A stretch of DNA of 64,000 bases. It comes from Leishmania martiniquensis. Taxonomy: Eukaryota > Euglenozoa > Kinetoplastea > Trypanosomatida > Trypanosomatidae. This document shows, one piece after another, positions 1 to 11,657 of the stretch (positions within the stretch are counted from its first letter, which is position 1; each line of letters begins with the position of its first letter). The notes below the pieces were generated by a model. The model saw only the letters and a program-made list of their open reading frames with translations. It had not been told where the DNA came from and made no database searches. The position numbers and the translations under genes were made by a program. Location: the NCBI RefSeq assembly GCF_017916325.1, contig NC_090167.1, positions 290,501 through 354,500 on the forward strand, in the 5' to 3' direction.

Positions 1-2766
1 CGAGAACCGTCGAAGTCTGTGTGCAGTCAGGGTGAGTGGGTGACGTTGAGATCACGACGGAGATTTGCACGCAAAGCAGCAAAAGAGATCAAGGTCCGCG
101 GCGCGCCAGTGACGGAGGCGGCGATATATAGTAGCGCCTCCTCCTTCGATGCTACCTGGTGCCGCATTCTTGGAAGTCTGATTACGCCTTGTCGCTATTT
201 TTTTTCACTCGTGTACATTAAACCTGCGTTCTCGTGCTGCTGAAGGCGCTCAGACCCTCTTGATGCGACTGGGCGGTGCTGTGAGAACTTCTTAATCAGC
301 ACACATACACAGGTGCGCATAATCATCTACCTCACTTTCTCTAGCCCATACCACTCGCACACAAGCGTGTGGAACGCGCGCCGCTGCCGTTCTCTTTCTC
401 ACTCCCGCTGCTGCGTCTATGCCCCTTTCAGCAGAGAATTTTGCTGCTCTCTTTTCGTTACCTCCGCCCCCCCTTTTCCTCCTTTCCTGCATTTTACCCT
501 CACTCGTCAAAGGACTGCTGCCCTCACCACCCATTCCTCTTTTTCCGTTTCATTTTATCCTTTGGTATCGTTTGGCCCCTTCGCTTTCTGTGGCTGTGTC
601 GCATCATCTTTTTATTTTATTTTTTCCTTCTAGTCTCGCGGGCTTCGCGGCGCTCCCTGTTGTCTCTATAGTGGTGCTGAGGGCATTTTGTATTTGGTTG
701 TGCTTCTTTCGTTACTTTTATCTCGTCCGGATTCCTTCTCCCTGTTGTGGGCTGAGCTGGTGCATTCCTGTGTGTGTGTGTCTCTCCAGCGTACCTGTTG
801 TCCTTCACTTTCTCGTCCTCTCACAAACATCTCTCCATCTGTGCTTAGTGCCATCTCAGACTGCTCTTCTATTGCCCACTCTTCCCTGCGGCGTTCTTTT
901 TTAAAAGTTCGTGTGAATCGGTTTCGTATTTGTTGTCCTTTCGCTGTCTCGCTATTGAAGAAGCTCTCTTTATCAGCGTCCTTCCCCCCTCCCCCTTCTC
1001 CCTCTGTCCTTCAATTTTTTTGCCTTGGATCCATCCGGTATACGGAAAGGAAAGCTGGCATACGTCTTTCCTCTGCCCTTTCTCCCAGCCTACTCCCGTA
1101 TAATTTTTTTCTCTCCCTTTTCTTCTCTTCTGTAGGTTGCACCCTTACGTGCTCCCCCCGAGGCCTCATCTTTCGCGGTTTCGTACCGGTGCTGCTGAAA
1201 TACGTCATCGTTTGCCTTGGAGCCGAAAAGACGATCGTGTGCAAGTTGAAGGCGGCCCTCTCTTGCTGTCTGATGCATCCTTCGCTCTGCTTATATATCA
1301 TCTTTCTCTCCCCCCTCTGTGCGCCATCTGTGACTTCTCAGTAGATTGTTGATTGAAAAGCAGCATTTTTTCACCGTTTCGTATTTTTTTCCGTTGTTCT
1401 CCCCACGTCTCACCTCTATTCCCCACTCCCCGTACTTTCATCTTTGGGCTTCTTCCCGATCTCTTTTTCCACAGAACGCGCGGCTCCACTCTGTATAGTG
1501 CGTTGCTTTCTCTCCCTCTTTTTTCGTTCGATCAGTTTGTTTGGCACCTGCACGTTTCTTTTCGTTTTTTTTCTTTCTTCTCATCCCTGTCTCTGTCTCC
1601 TCTCTTTTTCCCTTTGGAGTGTGCGACCACTACCGCCGCGCGCTGTCAAGGGCCACCTTTTCTCTTCATCTCAGTGCGCATCTCCTCCCTTGCGCCTGTT
1701 TTTCTCCCCCCTCTCTCTGTCTCTGTGTATCTGCGCGCGCACAGTTTCCCCGTTCTCCGAACCCTTTGTTCGCCCTCTTCCTCAGTGTGTGGCACGTCTG
1801 CCTTTGCCGCTCTCTCTCTCTATCTCGGTTGTCTATGTGTCTGCGTGTTGCCTTCTTCGTCGTTGTCTCCCTCTGTCCATCTTTTGTTGAGTGCTTTCCT
1901 TCACGTGCGTCCGTTTTATTTCTTCTCTCCGTCGTCTGTTTCAGATCTCTTCTAGACCGTGGAGGTGACGCGTCTGAGTGTGCAGGTGCGGCTGTGGAGA
2001 AGCGAAAAAAAGCAAGAAAAAACAGAAGATTCAAAGGTGGCCTCCTGCGCATTTTCGCTCCTCTCTGCAGCTCTCTTCATTGTGAGGGCTTGTCGTGGAC
2101 TGCGAAACTGTGGTGTGGACGCCGCGTCAGGTGCTGCAAACGTTCTCCCGCCTGTGTGATCCCCTATCACGATACAAAAAAACGTGGACACACACACACA
2201 CACAGAGGCAGACGAAAGGGGGAGCTTCTGCACGTACGTTAATACACTCGTACTCCTCGTCCCACACGCATACACTGTGCACAAAAATACGCCATCCTTC
2301 TTGTATTCCTTCCCCCCAAGTGGAATCGACTCCGTGTTCGCACGCCCTCTCGTGCGAGCCTTTTGTTTGTGTTCTTCTGTCCTCTCCCTCCTCTCCTCCT
2401 GTTGCTCTCCTCCTGTGGGTGTGTTCGTGCGTGCGTCTGCTGTCTTGCTTGGTGATTTCCGGTCTTTTATTTTTCTATCTGTGTATTCCCTGTGTATTGT
2501 GGTATCGTGCGGTTGGGCGACCAACCACGAAAAAGGCACCCATAGCTTCTTGTATCCTTCACGGCCTTTCACGCTCATCTTATTGATCTTTCCACCTCCT
2601 CGACCTTTTTTTGCTGACCTCCTCGCATACACGCATCTGATTCTTGTACGACCTTCATCTATCGCACTTCGGCCTGCTCTCCGTTCCCCCACCCCCTTCC
2701 CTCCCCATAGGGTATACGGCAAAGACAGCAAACGGGAGAGTGCCGCGTGTCCTCGTGGTCAGTGCC
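1..2766. other. Non-coding leader region, pyrimidine-rich
   Basis: No convincing gene is seen. From about 300 onward the + strand is dominated by C/T runs with short GT or CA microsatellites. Long open frames here exist only because the sequence lacks purines; their translations are Ser/Leu/Phe/Cys-rich low complexity. This is most likely the 3' UTR and intergenic spacer of a gene to the left, plus sequence upstream of the kinase gene. Confidence 0.6.
2188..2204. repeat. (CA)n microsatellite
   Basis: Uninterrupted AC dinucleotide run in the spacer upstream of the kinase gene. Confidence 0.9.
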
Positions 2767-2901
2767 CGTTTTTTCCCTTTTTTGCTGCTTGCTTGCGTTC
2801 CTTCTCTCCTCCTTCGCTTCTTTGCTTCCTGCTGACCTCCCCCCTCCCCCTTCGAGATCACATTTCGGTCCCTCTTCCCGCTGGAACGCTGCCGTGGACA
2901 G
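2767..2901 (+). promoter_or_regulatory. Polypyrimidine tract and candidate SL acceptor for the receptor-like kinase
   Basis: A long C/T-rich tract (2767-2880) is followed by an AG at 2900-2901. Splicing here would leave a 5' UTR of about 226 nt before the ATG at 3128. Placement is by eye; another AG could be used. Confidence 0.45.
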
Positions 2902-3127
2902 CCTTTGACGAGGATAGGGGCTGTGCAAGCCTCCGCACGTACCGTGAAGAGGCACATACTCGGCGCATTCACGCGTGCTCTCGTTTTCACTGCTCCAGTA
3001 CGCGCTCGCGCGCGCTCACCGGTGCAGGGAGCGCCACAGGCTCTGGAAGGACTACGTTGGATTGCAGTGCGAGGGACAGGGAAAAGGCGGGCAGCAGTAG
3101 GACAATTGAGCGAGCCGTATTGAAGCA

Positions 3128-6100
3128 ATGCCCAACCGCAACAGCGTAAAGCCGAGTATCATCGACGCCGAGCATTCGAGCAGCTCCGGTGACAGTACCA
3201 CCACCGACGGCGTCGCGTCCTGTAACCATGAGCAGATATCACACGGCACGACAGTGGTGTCTTCTGGGCCTCTTAACGGGTCTGCTGCGCCAATGCTCTC
3301 GTCAGTGCCCGAAGCTGTCTGCGCCTCCCGACAGTTGATTCTTTCAGGAGGCCTGGCATCCGTGACGGAAGGTGGTGCGAACGCTGACTTGTGGTACGAC
3401 CCCGCCGCCGCCGATTTCTCTTTACAGTCGTGCGGTTCTGTTATTCGAGTGCTGCCCACCGCTGGTGACTGCGCCACGGGGGAGCTCTGCTTCCCTGCGG
3501 CGGGCGCAAATATGGCGAATCCGGTTCATTCCGTTTCTCAGCCGGGGCAGTACTACTCGCTCCTAAACATGCAGCAGAGCCATGCTAACAACACGCCCGC
3601 GGCAGGTGGAGCCGTCTCAAGCATGATACGAAGGTCGGTGATGCCGGTGTACATTCAGTCCAGCTCGAACCACAGCAACCGCAACAATATGAGCATGTCG
3701 AAGAGTCTTCAGAGGCAGAAGGACGCAAACTCGGACGACGACGATTACACCGATGGCGGGCGTATCATGATGCACAACCCACTTAAGGGTTCTTTCTTGA
3801 GCAGCACCTCGGATTCGTCGCTGGACAACTCCATCTACGATCCGGGGCTGGCCGCGGCGACGTCCAGTATCGCGCAGAAGCTGAGCAGCGACGCCGGCAA
3901 CCGTCTGGAGGTGGCACTCGGCTACTGCGGAGAGGAGATGGCGCAGGTGGGGGGGCTGGTCGCTGAGCATGTGGAGGGCCCATGTGACGATAAGCGAGTG
4001 AATCTGATCGAGGTGCACGCCATCGACTCGGACGAGGAGCCGTCCTCGCTGGAGGAGCAGGAGCCGCAAGTCTGCTGTACTCTCTCCAGTCTCCCAGCCG
4101 TTGCTTTCATTATGTGCTTTGGTGCCATTATCGTCGGCCTGCTCGGCTTCCTTCCCTTTTACTTCGTCGGCGTGGAGTCCAACTCGCGCACAACCGAGTA
4201 CCTGTTGAGTGAGGCGATGAGAGGCGTGGTCTCCATCACGCAAAACAGTCTGGCAATGCTCCCTGCTTTTGTGCACATTGTGACGTTCAACTACATCAAG
4301 CACCACAACACGACGCTGGAGGAGACGATCCTGCCGACAGACCCGCACCAGCTGTTGACGTCGCTGGCGACGGTTCTCACCCGCTTCGACGCGGACATCT
4401 CCTATCTGCGCTTCGTCTACACAGGCGGTCTCTACACCAATGTCGGATACACAGACCCAAGCGAGGGTGATGTGGAGAAGACCCCAAAGATCTACGGCGG
4501 CTTCAGCGACACGGACAGCACAGTTCAACTCCTGGAGATCGACAAAGAGAGCGTCAGTATTGTGAATCCGCATAACGTCTTGGGCTCGTTCGACTTCCAC
4601 CGCGAAATCACGGACCCGGAAGGTGCCATGAGTCAGATTGTGACGGCATGGGAGTCGAACCCGCAGAACGAAACGCGCTGGCTTCTGGCTTCTGACAACA
4701 CGAGCTCAGCATTCTTCAGCTTCGTGATGCCTTTTGCTGTGAACGGAGCCCTTGGCTACTGCGAGGCGGGTACCTCGTCCGACAGAATTATCAAGGAAAC
4801 GATCACCCTCATCGGCTTCCTGCGCGAGAATGGCCGCATTTTCCTCATAGACCCGATGCGCAATATCCTTGTCGGTAACAGCTGGAACCAACCGGTGCGG
4901 AGGAGAATGAAGGAGGGCGAGATTGGTGAGACCATCTACATCTCCACTTACATCTATGAAGTCACGGAGCCCATCATTATCGTCGCCATGAAGGCAGTGA
5001 ACGAGAGCGGTGGCCTGACGGAGGTGCTGGAGAGCAGTGGCACGGTCCTCATCAACTTTCGCTTCAACTCCAAGAGCGCTTTTCTCAACCTCACAAGGGT
5101 AAAGGACTCGTACGGCCTGAGCCTTGTTCTTGGCGTCGTGGTCGTTCGAGCAGACTTCGAGAAGGCCTTCTCCACTGCGCGCGCGGCAGTGATCACGGTG
5201 ACGGTACTGGTGGTTGTGGTCGCGGCTGTGGTCGCGGTGGTCATTGCGTGGTTTGTCGTGCGGGAGATGAAGCGTCTCATCCCTCAGCTTATCCGCGCTT
5301 CCAACCTGGAGGTGTCCCGCAGCGACGACAAGGATCGTCGCGTCCAGGGCTGGCTGGCGTATATTACAGAGATTCGCGGCATTCATGAAGCCTTCGTGCG
5401 AGTTGAGCGCAGTCTGCGGGAGATGCGCACGTTCGTGCCAGCGGCCGTCATGACGCTGGCACCATCAGATGATTCTCATAGCGACACGGATTTGGCTGAC
5501 GGCAAGACGCGCCGGGTCCGTACCCGCTTTAACGCTAACATTGTAAAAGACAACACGAACGAGTTCTCGCGGGTGGATGTGGCAATGGTGTTGGTGGATG
5601 TGCACCGCGCCCTAGACACGGCAGAGGCATGCTTAATCATGGATATCATCTCTCAGCGCGCCGAGGAGTACACCGGCTACATTGAATCCGTCAGCTCCAG
5701 CAGCTTCTTCGTGAACTTTGGTACCCAGTCGCAGAACCCGCTCGTAGTGTCGAAGATTTGCCGCTTTGCGCTGGAGGTGTACCGATCCGTCCCGGAGGCC
5801 ATGCGCAGCCGCGTTGTCTGTTTCGCTGTCCGCATGCCGTTTCTCGTCGGCACGTGCGGTGCGCGGCATAGCAAGGCCCGCGTCGTCTTTGACACGCAGC
5901 GTATGCTGGACATATCAAAGGTACTGTGGGACATTGGCTGCCATGTCGCCTCCACGACGGATACCCTGTCGCACTTCGCCACAAGCAGTGCGCAGATCCC
6001 GTGGTATCGCATCGACTGCGTACGCTTCCCGGACGAAGTTTCACAGGTGACACTGTGCGAGCTGCGTGACCCGTACGCGTCACAGCTGGATAATCCTAAC

Positions 6101-7726
6101 ATGCCGAAGAAGATGGGCGACGGTCTCTCAAAGATGTGCAAGGGTGAGTACAAGGAGGCGCTCAGGATCTTTGACTCGGCGCACAGCGAGAACGTGCAGC
6201 TCAAGCGACTCCGCCAGATCTGCGTTGATCGGGTTGCCTCTGGTGACACTAGCAAGTACATTCACCTTATCCAGGACGTCTACGCGCTGGAGGAGACCTC
6301 CATCAACCACGACGACATGGCGGCGTGCGGCGGCACTTCCGTGTACGACTACGACGCCAACGGCCCCGCCGGCGCGGCGACAAGCAGCGGCGAGGTGTGT
6401 GATCCGTTCAACGAGACACCGACCTTCGCTTGCAGCTTCCTCGGCAATGGCGCGCGGATGCCGCCACCAATGCAGGCGCAACCAGGGGCGCCGTCTCCTT
6501 CTTCGGTCGCGCACCACGCCGCAACGACCCGCAACTTGACAACCTCGCCATCGCCGTCCGTGTCGACTGGTGGTGAGGCAGCCGAACCGTCGCACTTCAC
6601 CGAGCGAGCGGTGACCGCCGCTATGGGTCCCCGCGAGTTTCCTGTAGGCGTGGCGCCTCCAGTCGGTGGAGCCGGCAGTGCCGGCCCCGGCCTCCTTCCC
6701 CTACCTCCGCGCCTCCCTGGCGCGACGGCGACGGCGACGGCAGCCAGCGCTCCTGGGAGCTCCCCGTGGTGTGGCGCAGGGGACGACAACGCGAGCGAGG
6801 CGCCGTCTTTTCTCACTAATGCTTTTGTCTTCGACTCCTCTTTGGGCTCCGCAGATGCGACAGGCGCGGTCGTGCAGGGCACAGACGAGCCACAGGTGCT
6901 GCGAGACGTAAACCAGCACGAGTGGCAGGTTTCCCTGTACCCTATCGGCAGCGGGGCCTTCAGCTTTATCTACCTGGGCATGTCCGACGACGGCGTGCAA
7001 GTGGCCATCAAGCGCATTCCTCGGCTGCACCGCGGCATCAAAGAAGAGGAAATGGTGTCGGAGGTTTGCACGTGCGCCAAGCTGCGACATCCAAACATCG
7101 TTCCCTACATCTCGTGCTGCGTCACTCAGTCGTACCTGGCAATCATCATGGAATACATGCCAGGCGGCTCACTGCATGACATCATCGACAATTTTGGAAA
7201 GCTGCCTCGCACGGTGGTGCGCCGGTTCATGCTCGATATTGTGAACGGCCTCGCCTACCTGCATGAGTCGACCACGCACGGTGACGTGAAGCCGCATAAC
7301 ATTCTGCTTGGCGTCGACGGTGTGTGCAAGTTGTCCGACTTCGGCTCCGCCTCGGACAAGCTCACGGAAGCGTGCTGCGTCAACGAGGATCGCCTGATGC
7401 GCGGCACGGCAGTGTACATCTCGCCCGAGGGTGCTCGCAACCTTCCGCTGACTTCTGCTTCCGACATCTACTCGCTCGGCATCTCTTTCTTGGAGATGGT
7501 GCTGGGGCGCCTGCCGTGGAAGTGGGCTGACCCCGAGAGGACAGACGCGCTTCCGCTGCGCCACGACCACGAGTTTGTGCAGTGCCTCACCGCCAATGTC
7601 ATCGTTGTCGATATTCCTGACGACCTCGACAACGACATGCGGGAGCTCGCCTTGGCGAGCTGCGCAGAGAACCCAGAAAACCGGCCGACTGCCCAAGAGC
7701 TACTTTCTTTTGCCTTTCTGATTTGA
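3128..7726 (+). CDS. Receptor-like protein kinase with degenerate cyclase-fold module (STE11/MEKK-type kinase domain)
   Basis: 1532 residues from ATG 3128. In order: a polar N-terminus (1-320) with acidic and Ser/Asn-rich patches; membrane segment 1 (about 322-346); an ectodomain of about 340 residues with several N-x-S/T sites; membrane segment 2 (about 687-710); a HAMP-like charged linker; a class III nucleotidyl-cyclase-like region (about 820-960); a TPR-like helical segment (about 995-1045); a Pro/Ala/Gly-rich linker; and a Ser/Thr kinase domain (about 1267-1530). The kinase has a glycine loop (GSGAF, near 1274), VAIK lysine K1295, catalytic Asp D1386 in HGDVKPHN, DFG D1404 and a STE11/MEKK-like fold pattern. 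In the cyclase-like region the first metal Asp position is kept (D824), but the usual second GD site reads SSSS (856-859), so cyclase activity is unlikely. Inferred role: a plasma- or flagellar-membrane sensor kinase feeding a MAPK-type cascade. The ligand is unknown. The kinase assignment is firm; the other module names are inference. Confidence 0.93.
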   Translation: MPNRNSVKPSIIDAEHSSSSGDSTTTDGVASCNHEQISHGTTVVSSGPLNGSAAPMLSSVPEAVCASRQLILSGGLASVTEGGANADLWYDPAAADFSLQSCGSVIRVLPTAGDCATGELCFPAAGANMANPVHSVSQPGQYYSLLNMQQSHANNTPAAGGAVSSMIRRSVMPVYIQSSSNHSNRNNMSMSKSLQRQKDANSDDDDYTDGGRIMMHNPLKGSFLSSTSDSSLDNSIYDPGLAAATSSIAQKLSSDAGNRLEVALGYCGEEMAQVGGLVAEHVEGPCDDKRVNLIEVHAIDSDEEPSSLEEQEPQVCCTLSSLPAVAFIMCFGAIIVGLLGFLPFYFVGVESNSRTTEYLLSEAMRGVVSITQNSLAMLPAFVHIVTFNYIKHHNTTLEETILPTDPHQLLTSLATVLTRFDADISYLRFVYTGGLYTNVGYTDPSEGDVEKTPKIYGGFSDTDSTVQLLEIDKESVSIVNPHNVLGSFDFHREITDPEGAMSQIVTAWESNPQNETRWLLASDNTSSAFFSFVMPFAVNGALGYCEAGTSSDRIIKETITLIGFLRENGRIFLIDPMRNILVGNSWNQPVRRRMKEGEIGETIYISTYIYEVTEPIIIVAMKAVNESGGLTEVLESSGTVLINFRFNSKSAFLNLTRVKDSYGLSLVLGVVVVRADFEKAFSTARAAVITVTVLVVVVAAVVAVVIAWFVVREMKRLIPQLIRASNLEVSRSDDKDRRVQGWLAYITEIRGIHEAFVRVERSLREMRTFVPAAVMTLAPSDDSHSDTDLADGKTRRVRTRFNANIVKDNTNEFSRVDVAMVLVDVHRALDTAEACLIMDIISQRAEEYTGYIESVSSSSFFVNFGTQSQNPLVVSKICRFALEVYRSVPEAMRSRVVCFAVRMPFLVGTCGARHSKARVVFDTQRMLDISKVLWDIGCHVASTTDTLSHFATSSAQIPWYRIDCVRFPDEVSQVTLCELRDPYASQLDNPNMPKKMGDGLSKMCKGEYKEALRIFDSAHSENVQLKRLRQICVDRVASGDTSKYIHLIQDVYALEETSINHDDMAACGGTSVYDYDANGPAGAATSSGEVCDPFNETPTFACSFLGNGARMPPPMQAQPGAPSPSSVAHHAATTRNLTTSPSPSVSTGGEAAEPSHFTERAVTAAMGPREFPVGVAPPVGGAGSAGPGLLPLPPRLPGATATATAASAPGSSPWCGAGDDNASEAPSFLTNAFVFDSSLGSADATGAVVQGTDEPQVLRDVNQHEWQVSLYPIGSGAFSFIYLGMSDDGVQVAIKRIPRLHRGIKEEEMVSEVCTCAKLRHPNIVPYISCCVTQSYLAIIMEYMPGGSLHDIIDNFGKLPRTVVRRFMLDIVNGLAYLHESTTHGDVKPHNILLGVDGVCKLSDFGSASDKLTEACCVNEDRLMRGTAVYISPEGARNLPLTSASDIYSLGISFLEMVLGRLPWKWADPERTDALPLRHDHEFVQCLTANVIVVDIPDDLDNDMRELALASCAENPENRPTAQELLSFAFLI

Positions 7727-8985
7727 GCGCCTTCCCTCCCCTCTTTCGCCTCCCTTCCCTATCCCCTTCTAGCGCCCCACCGTATGTCCCCTGCGTTGAC
7801 CGATCTGGCACTTGACACAGATGTGGAGACGCGACAGGAGTGAATGATGCAACGGCGGTGTGCTCTGCAAGGGACGATCACCTTCTCCTACGGCCCCTTC
7901 GCAGTGCGCGCCTTCATCCCCCCTCCGTTGCGCGTGTGTATCAGAGGGGCGAGAAAGAGACGGGGGAGGTGATGAGGGGAGGAGAAAGGGCTTGACAGCT
8001 GAAATGTTTTGGGCATGCGACTGCATGTCTCCTTTTTATGGACTGAATGGCGGGAGAACATACCTTTTCGGATGACTCTGCGTTTGTTCGCTGAGGGGTG
8101 CGCGTCGACAAGCGTTGAGCGCAAGAAAAACACCCACGGGTGAGGAGCGATGCTGCGAAGAGGCAACACATACGATGCATACGTAGCGCAGGGTAACAAG
8201 AAAAAGAAATAATGAATATGGGAACGCACGAAGTAGCTAGCCTCCTCTCACGCACCACTCACGTACACAGAAAGAATCAGCTGCATAGCGAAAGAAAATG
8301 CGTCGGACTTTCTGCTGACGGCGAACATGTGCCTCGGTGCTTCCCGTGCATCTTTGTCGGTGAAGGCTGCGCACCACACACGAAGCACTATACTCCCTGT
8401 TATATTCTCTCTCACTCTCGTTCTTCCTTTCTCCGTTTTTTTCTCATGGAGTGCTGGGCGAACTGCTCTTGTGTTCGCCGCGGGTCTTATCTTCCCATCT
8501 GTTGTATTTGTCTTGGCTTTCCTCGTCACCCTTTTTTTCCTCATTTTTTTTTCACCTTTACACCTTTGCATGGCCATGTATGTATGTGCCCCCATCTTCC
8601 CCCCTCCTCCCCCTCCCTCTCTCCCTCTATATGTATGTATGTGGGGTCGGCGTGAGTGTGCGCATGCGTACTTTTGCTTTCGATTATCGTATGGGGAAGT
8701 GATTGCATACACCCGCGCTTTCCCACCATCCGTGGCCTTTCTTTCCGCATCGCTGCTCGCGCTCTGCATCACTCGTTTACTTTGACCTTTTTGTGCGCAT
8801 GCGCCGTCGGTGCTCATCAGCTTTGTGCCCTTCTCTATCACTCATACTGCCGCTCTTCCCCTCTCCTTTTCATGTTCGATCATTGCTGCTGTTTTCTTTC
8901 TGCGTGTGCTCCAGGATCTGTGCCATACGTCATACGAATGTGCGTGGGCGCACTTGTCGATATGTCTCTCTGCTCTGCCGCCCCC

Positions 8986-9007
8986 CCTCCTCCTCCTCCT
9001 CCTCCTC
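8986..9007. repeat. (CCT)n microsatellite
   Basis: Tandem CCT units inside a longer pyrimidine tract. Confidence 0.85.
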
Positions 9008-10482
9008 TCCCTCGCCCATCTGTTCCCTCCCATTTTTCGCAGTTCTTCGACTTAGAAAATCCCCCCCCTGTGCCTTCTAGCGCTGTCTTACGTGCTTTTC
9101 TCGTGTCCACGCTCTCTCTTCCCCTCTGTTCCTCTCCCCCAGGAGGCGCCCAATATCGGTCATGGTTTCGCCCTTGCTCCCTGCCTTTGTTTTTTCCGTC
9201 ACCGTTTTTATGTTCGATAGTTACGTTCTCAGGATTTGGTGTTGGAGCTGCTTGCTTCTTTGTGGCAAACGTTTGCCCTTCCTCGTTTCGGTTCGCACCT
9301 CTCAGCGCGCGCTTGTGTCTCTGTGTCTTGTCGCTTTCTCTCACTGGCGGCGTTCACGTTTTTCCTTGTTTAACCTTTGGCCGCTGAAGAGTCTCTGTCG
9401 AATCTGCGCCTTCACTCCCGCGTGCCCCCACTCTGCCTTTCTTCTTCCTCGTTAAACGTCGGAAGATTTGCAGGCAAACAAGGAGAAAAAATGGGCGGCG
9501 CTGGTGAGGCCCTTTATCGCCATGCAGAAGAGCGCGTTCTCATGTGCATATGTTTGTGTTCGATGTGTATTAATGTGTATCGTCTGTGGCCAAACGTGCC
9601 ATGTGCGTCTGTGTGGGAGTAGGCGAGGTAGTAAATCGCCCGACAAGGATAGTGAGGCATCATAGTGCGGAAGCCCAAGAAAACAAAACGCGGCTGAGTG
9701 AACGAAGACACGCCGACACGCACACATGCAGAGAGGCAACGTTACTTCCACGCGGCGTATTTTAACCCCCCTCCCCCTCATCGGATGCGCGCACAACGTC
9801 GCTCCCTCTTTTGTTTCTCCCCTTTTTGAATCACCACCTACACCTTCTTTGCCTACGCGTTTCTCTCTTTTTTGTTTTTCTCGCTTCTCATCTTGCCCCC
9901 CTTCTCGTGAATAAGCATGTTCGTAGGCGAATGCCCTGTCTTTCACCGTCACCTTGCCCAGCCTACGATGCTCGTGTTTTTTGTTTTTTTTTTCACGTCT
10001 CTGTGTCTGGCTTCACCAAAGTGGTCTCCCGACTCGGCGCGTCCCTGCTGTCTCCCTTCTTGTCTGCTTCGTTCATATCTGGCCAAGAGCTGATTGAGAT
10101 GGGCGGCGAATAAGGTGGTAAGGCGCGCACGAGTGGTGCGTGGCATGCGGGCCAGGGCGAAGGAAAAAAGGGGTGGATGATGGAACGCGGTCCCACTCGG
10201 TCAGTTGTGTGCTCTTTCCTTTGCTCCTCCGCTCACCCACAGCCGGCCCCCCTTTCCCCCCTCCTTCGTACCCTTTCCGCTCTTCTCGATTGACCTTTGC
10301 TCCCGCATCCTTGAAGGAAAGTGAAGGACGACAGCGATTGAGGTGGGCGTGTGGAAAGGGGCCCGCGAGGAGTACAAAGGGGCTGCATGGTGGTGGTGGT
10401 GGGGAGGAGCAGAAGCCACACATGGCGCTTCGCTCACCGCTTTTTCCTCCTCCCCATCGCTTCAGACGTATCTCTTAAAACG

Positions 10483-10500
10483 ATATATATATATATATAT
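10483..10500. repeat. (AT)n microsatellite
   Basis: Uninterrupted AT dinucleotide run in the kinase-cyclin gap. It is self-complementary. Confidence 0.9.
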
Positions 10501-11657
10501 TTACTCACATCCCTCTTTTTTGTGTTTCCTTCAACTGTTTCTCTTCCTCCAGCCTTTACATCAAGGCGCCGTTCAGTGCCCTACTTCGTTCTCTTTATTT
10601 TCTACGCGCTCCTCCTCTCTTTTTTTTGCTTCTCTCTCTCTCTTTTTCTCTGCCGTTTCCTCTTTTTTTCCCTTTCGGTCTCCTTCTCGTACTCTCGCTC
10701 GGGGCGCTCGTATCTCTGCTTTCTTGTCTCTGTGTGTGTGTAAGGCTGCATCAGTGCAGCGAGCCTTCGGGCAAAAAAAGGCCATGTGCATGTATGCCAA
10801 GCCATGGGTCGGATCTCTTTGTGCATTCCGTATTTTTCTCTCGGAGTGTCTGTGGCTTGCTCTGCCTGCTCTCATATCCACCGTTCCTTCAATGCTGCCA
10901 CCTGTACCCGAGTAATACATCTTTTTTTGTTGTTACTTCTCCTTTACTTGCCGCTGCTGCGTTTGACGGTAGTGCGAATGTTGGTGATTGATGCTGCCGA
11001 CCAAGCCCCCCCCTCCACAGGCGGGCGCGCTCGCGCAGAAAGAGACGCAAAGCTAATCAAGCCGGACCAAGTGTGTAGACTGATGGTACACACTGGCACC
11101 ACCTCAGCACACACTGCGCCCCGTCTCCCGTCGTCCGTCTTCCTGTTCTACTCCTCCCTTTCCCCCATCCCTCTTCTTCGTCCTTCTCCCTAGTCTCCCC
11201 TCACCTCACTGTAATTCGCATGTATCCCAACGAGTTTCCTTTTCCTCTCTCACCCATCTCCCGCACACTTTTTTCTTCCTGCTCTCCAATTTCCCTCCCA
11301 CGTCTCTTCGCACGCCTCTGCCCCCGTTCTCTTTCTCTGGATGAGACGTCACAGCGAAAGCCTTTACAATAGCTACAGCTGTAAAGGCGACGGAGTACAC
11401 GCAGGGGGCGCAGGTCGTTGGGCGAAAGCACACCACGACCTCTCGCTGTGTGTGTGTATGTGTGTCTCTTTTCGTGCCTGCGCGCGTCGCGTGGCGTACA
11501 TTTCCTCTTGTGTGGTACCGCGGCGGAGCTCAGTAACGGCGACTTTTCTCTCTATTGTGGTGCGTTTTACCATGATTATTCTCTCTTCGCTTTTCGCTTT
11601 CTCCTCTTCGCCGAAAGGCACGGGTAACGTCCCCTAAGTGCTGCTCAGCCCAGATCG

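Noticed and set aside
313..2242. Several long overlapping + strand frames rich in Ser, Leu, Phe and Cys
   Set aside because: Translations of C/T-rich DNA with no stops by composition. No gene-like codon use and no domain.
3617..4600. A 327-codon frame on the minus strand inside the kinase gene
   Set aside because: Antisense shadow of a high-GC3 coding region; it has His/Arg/Val composition typical of such shadows.
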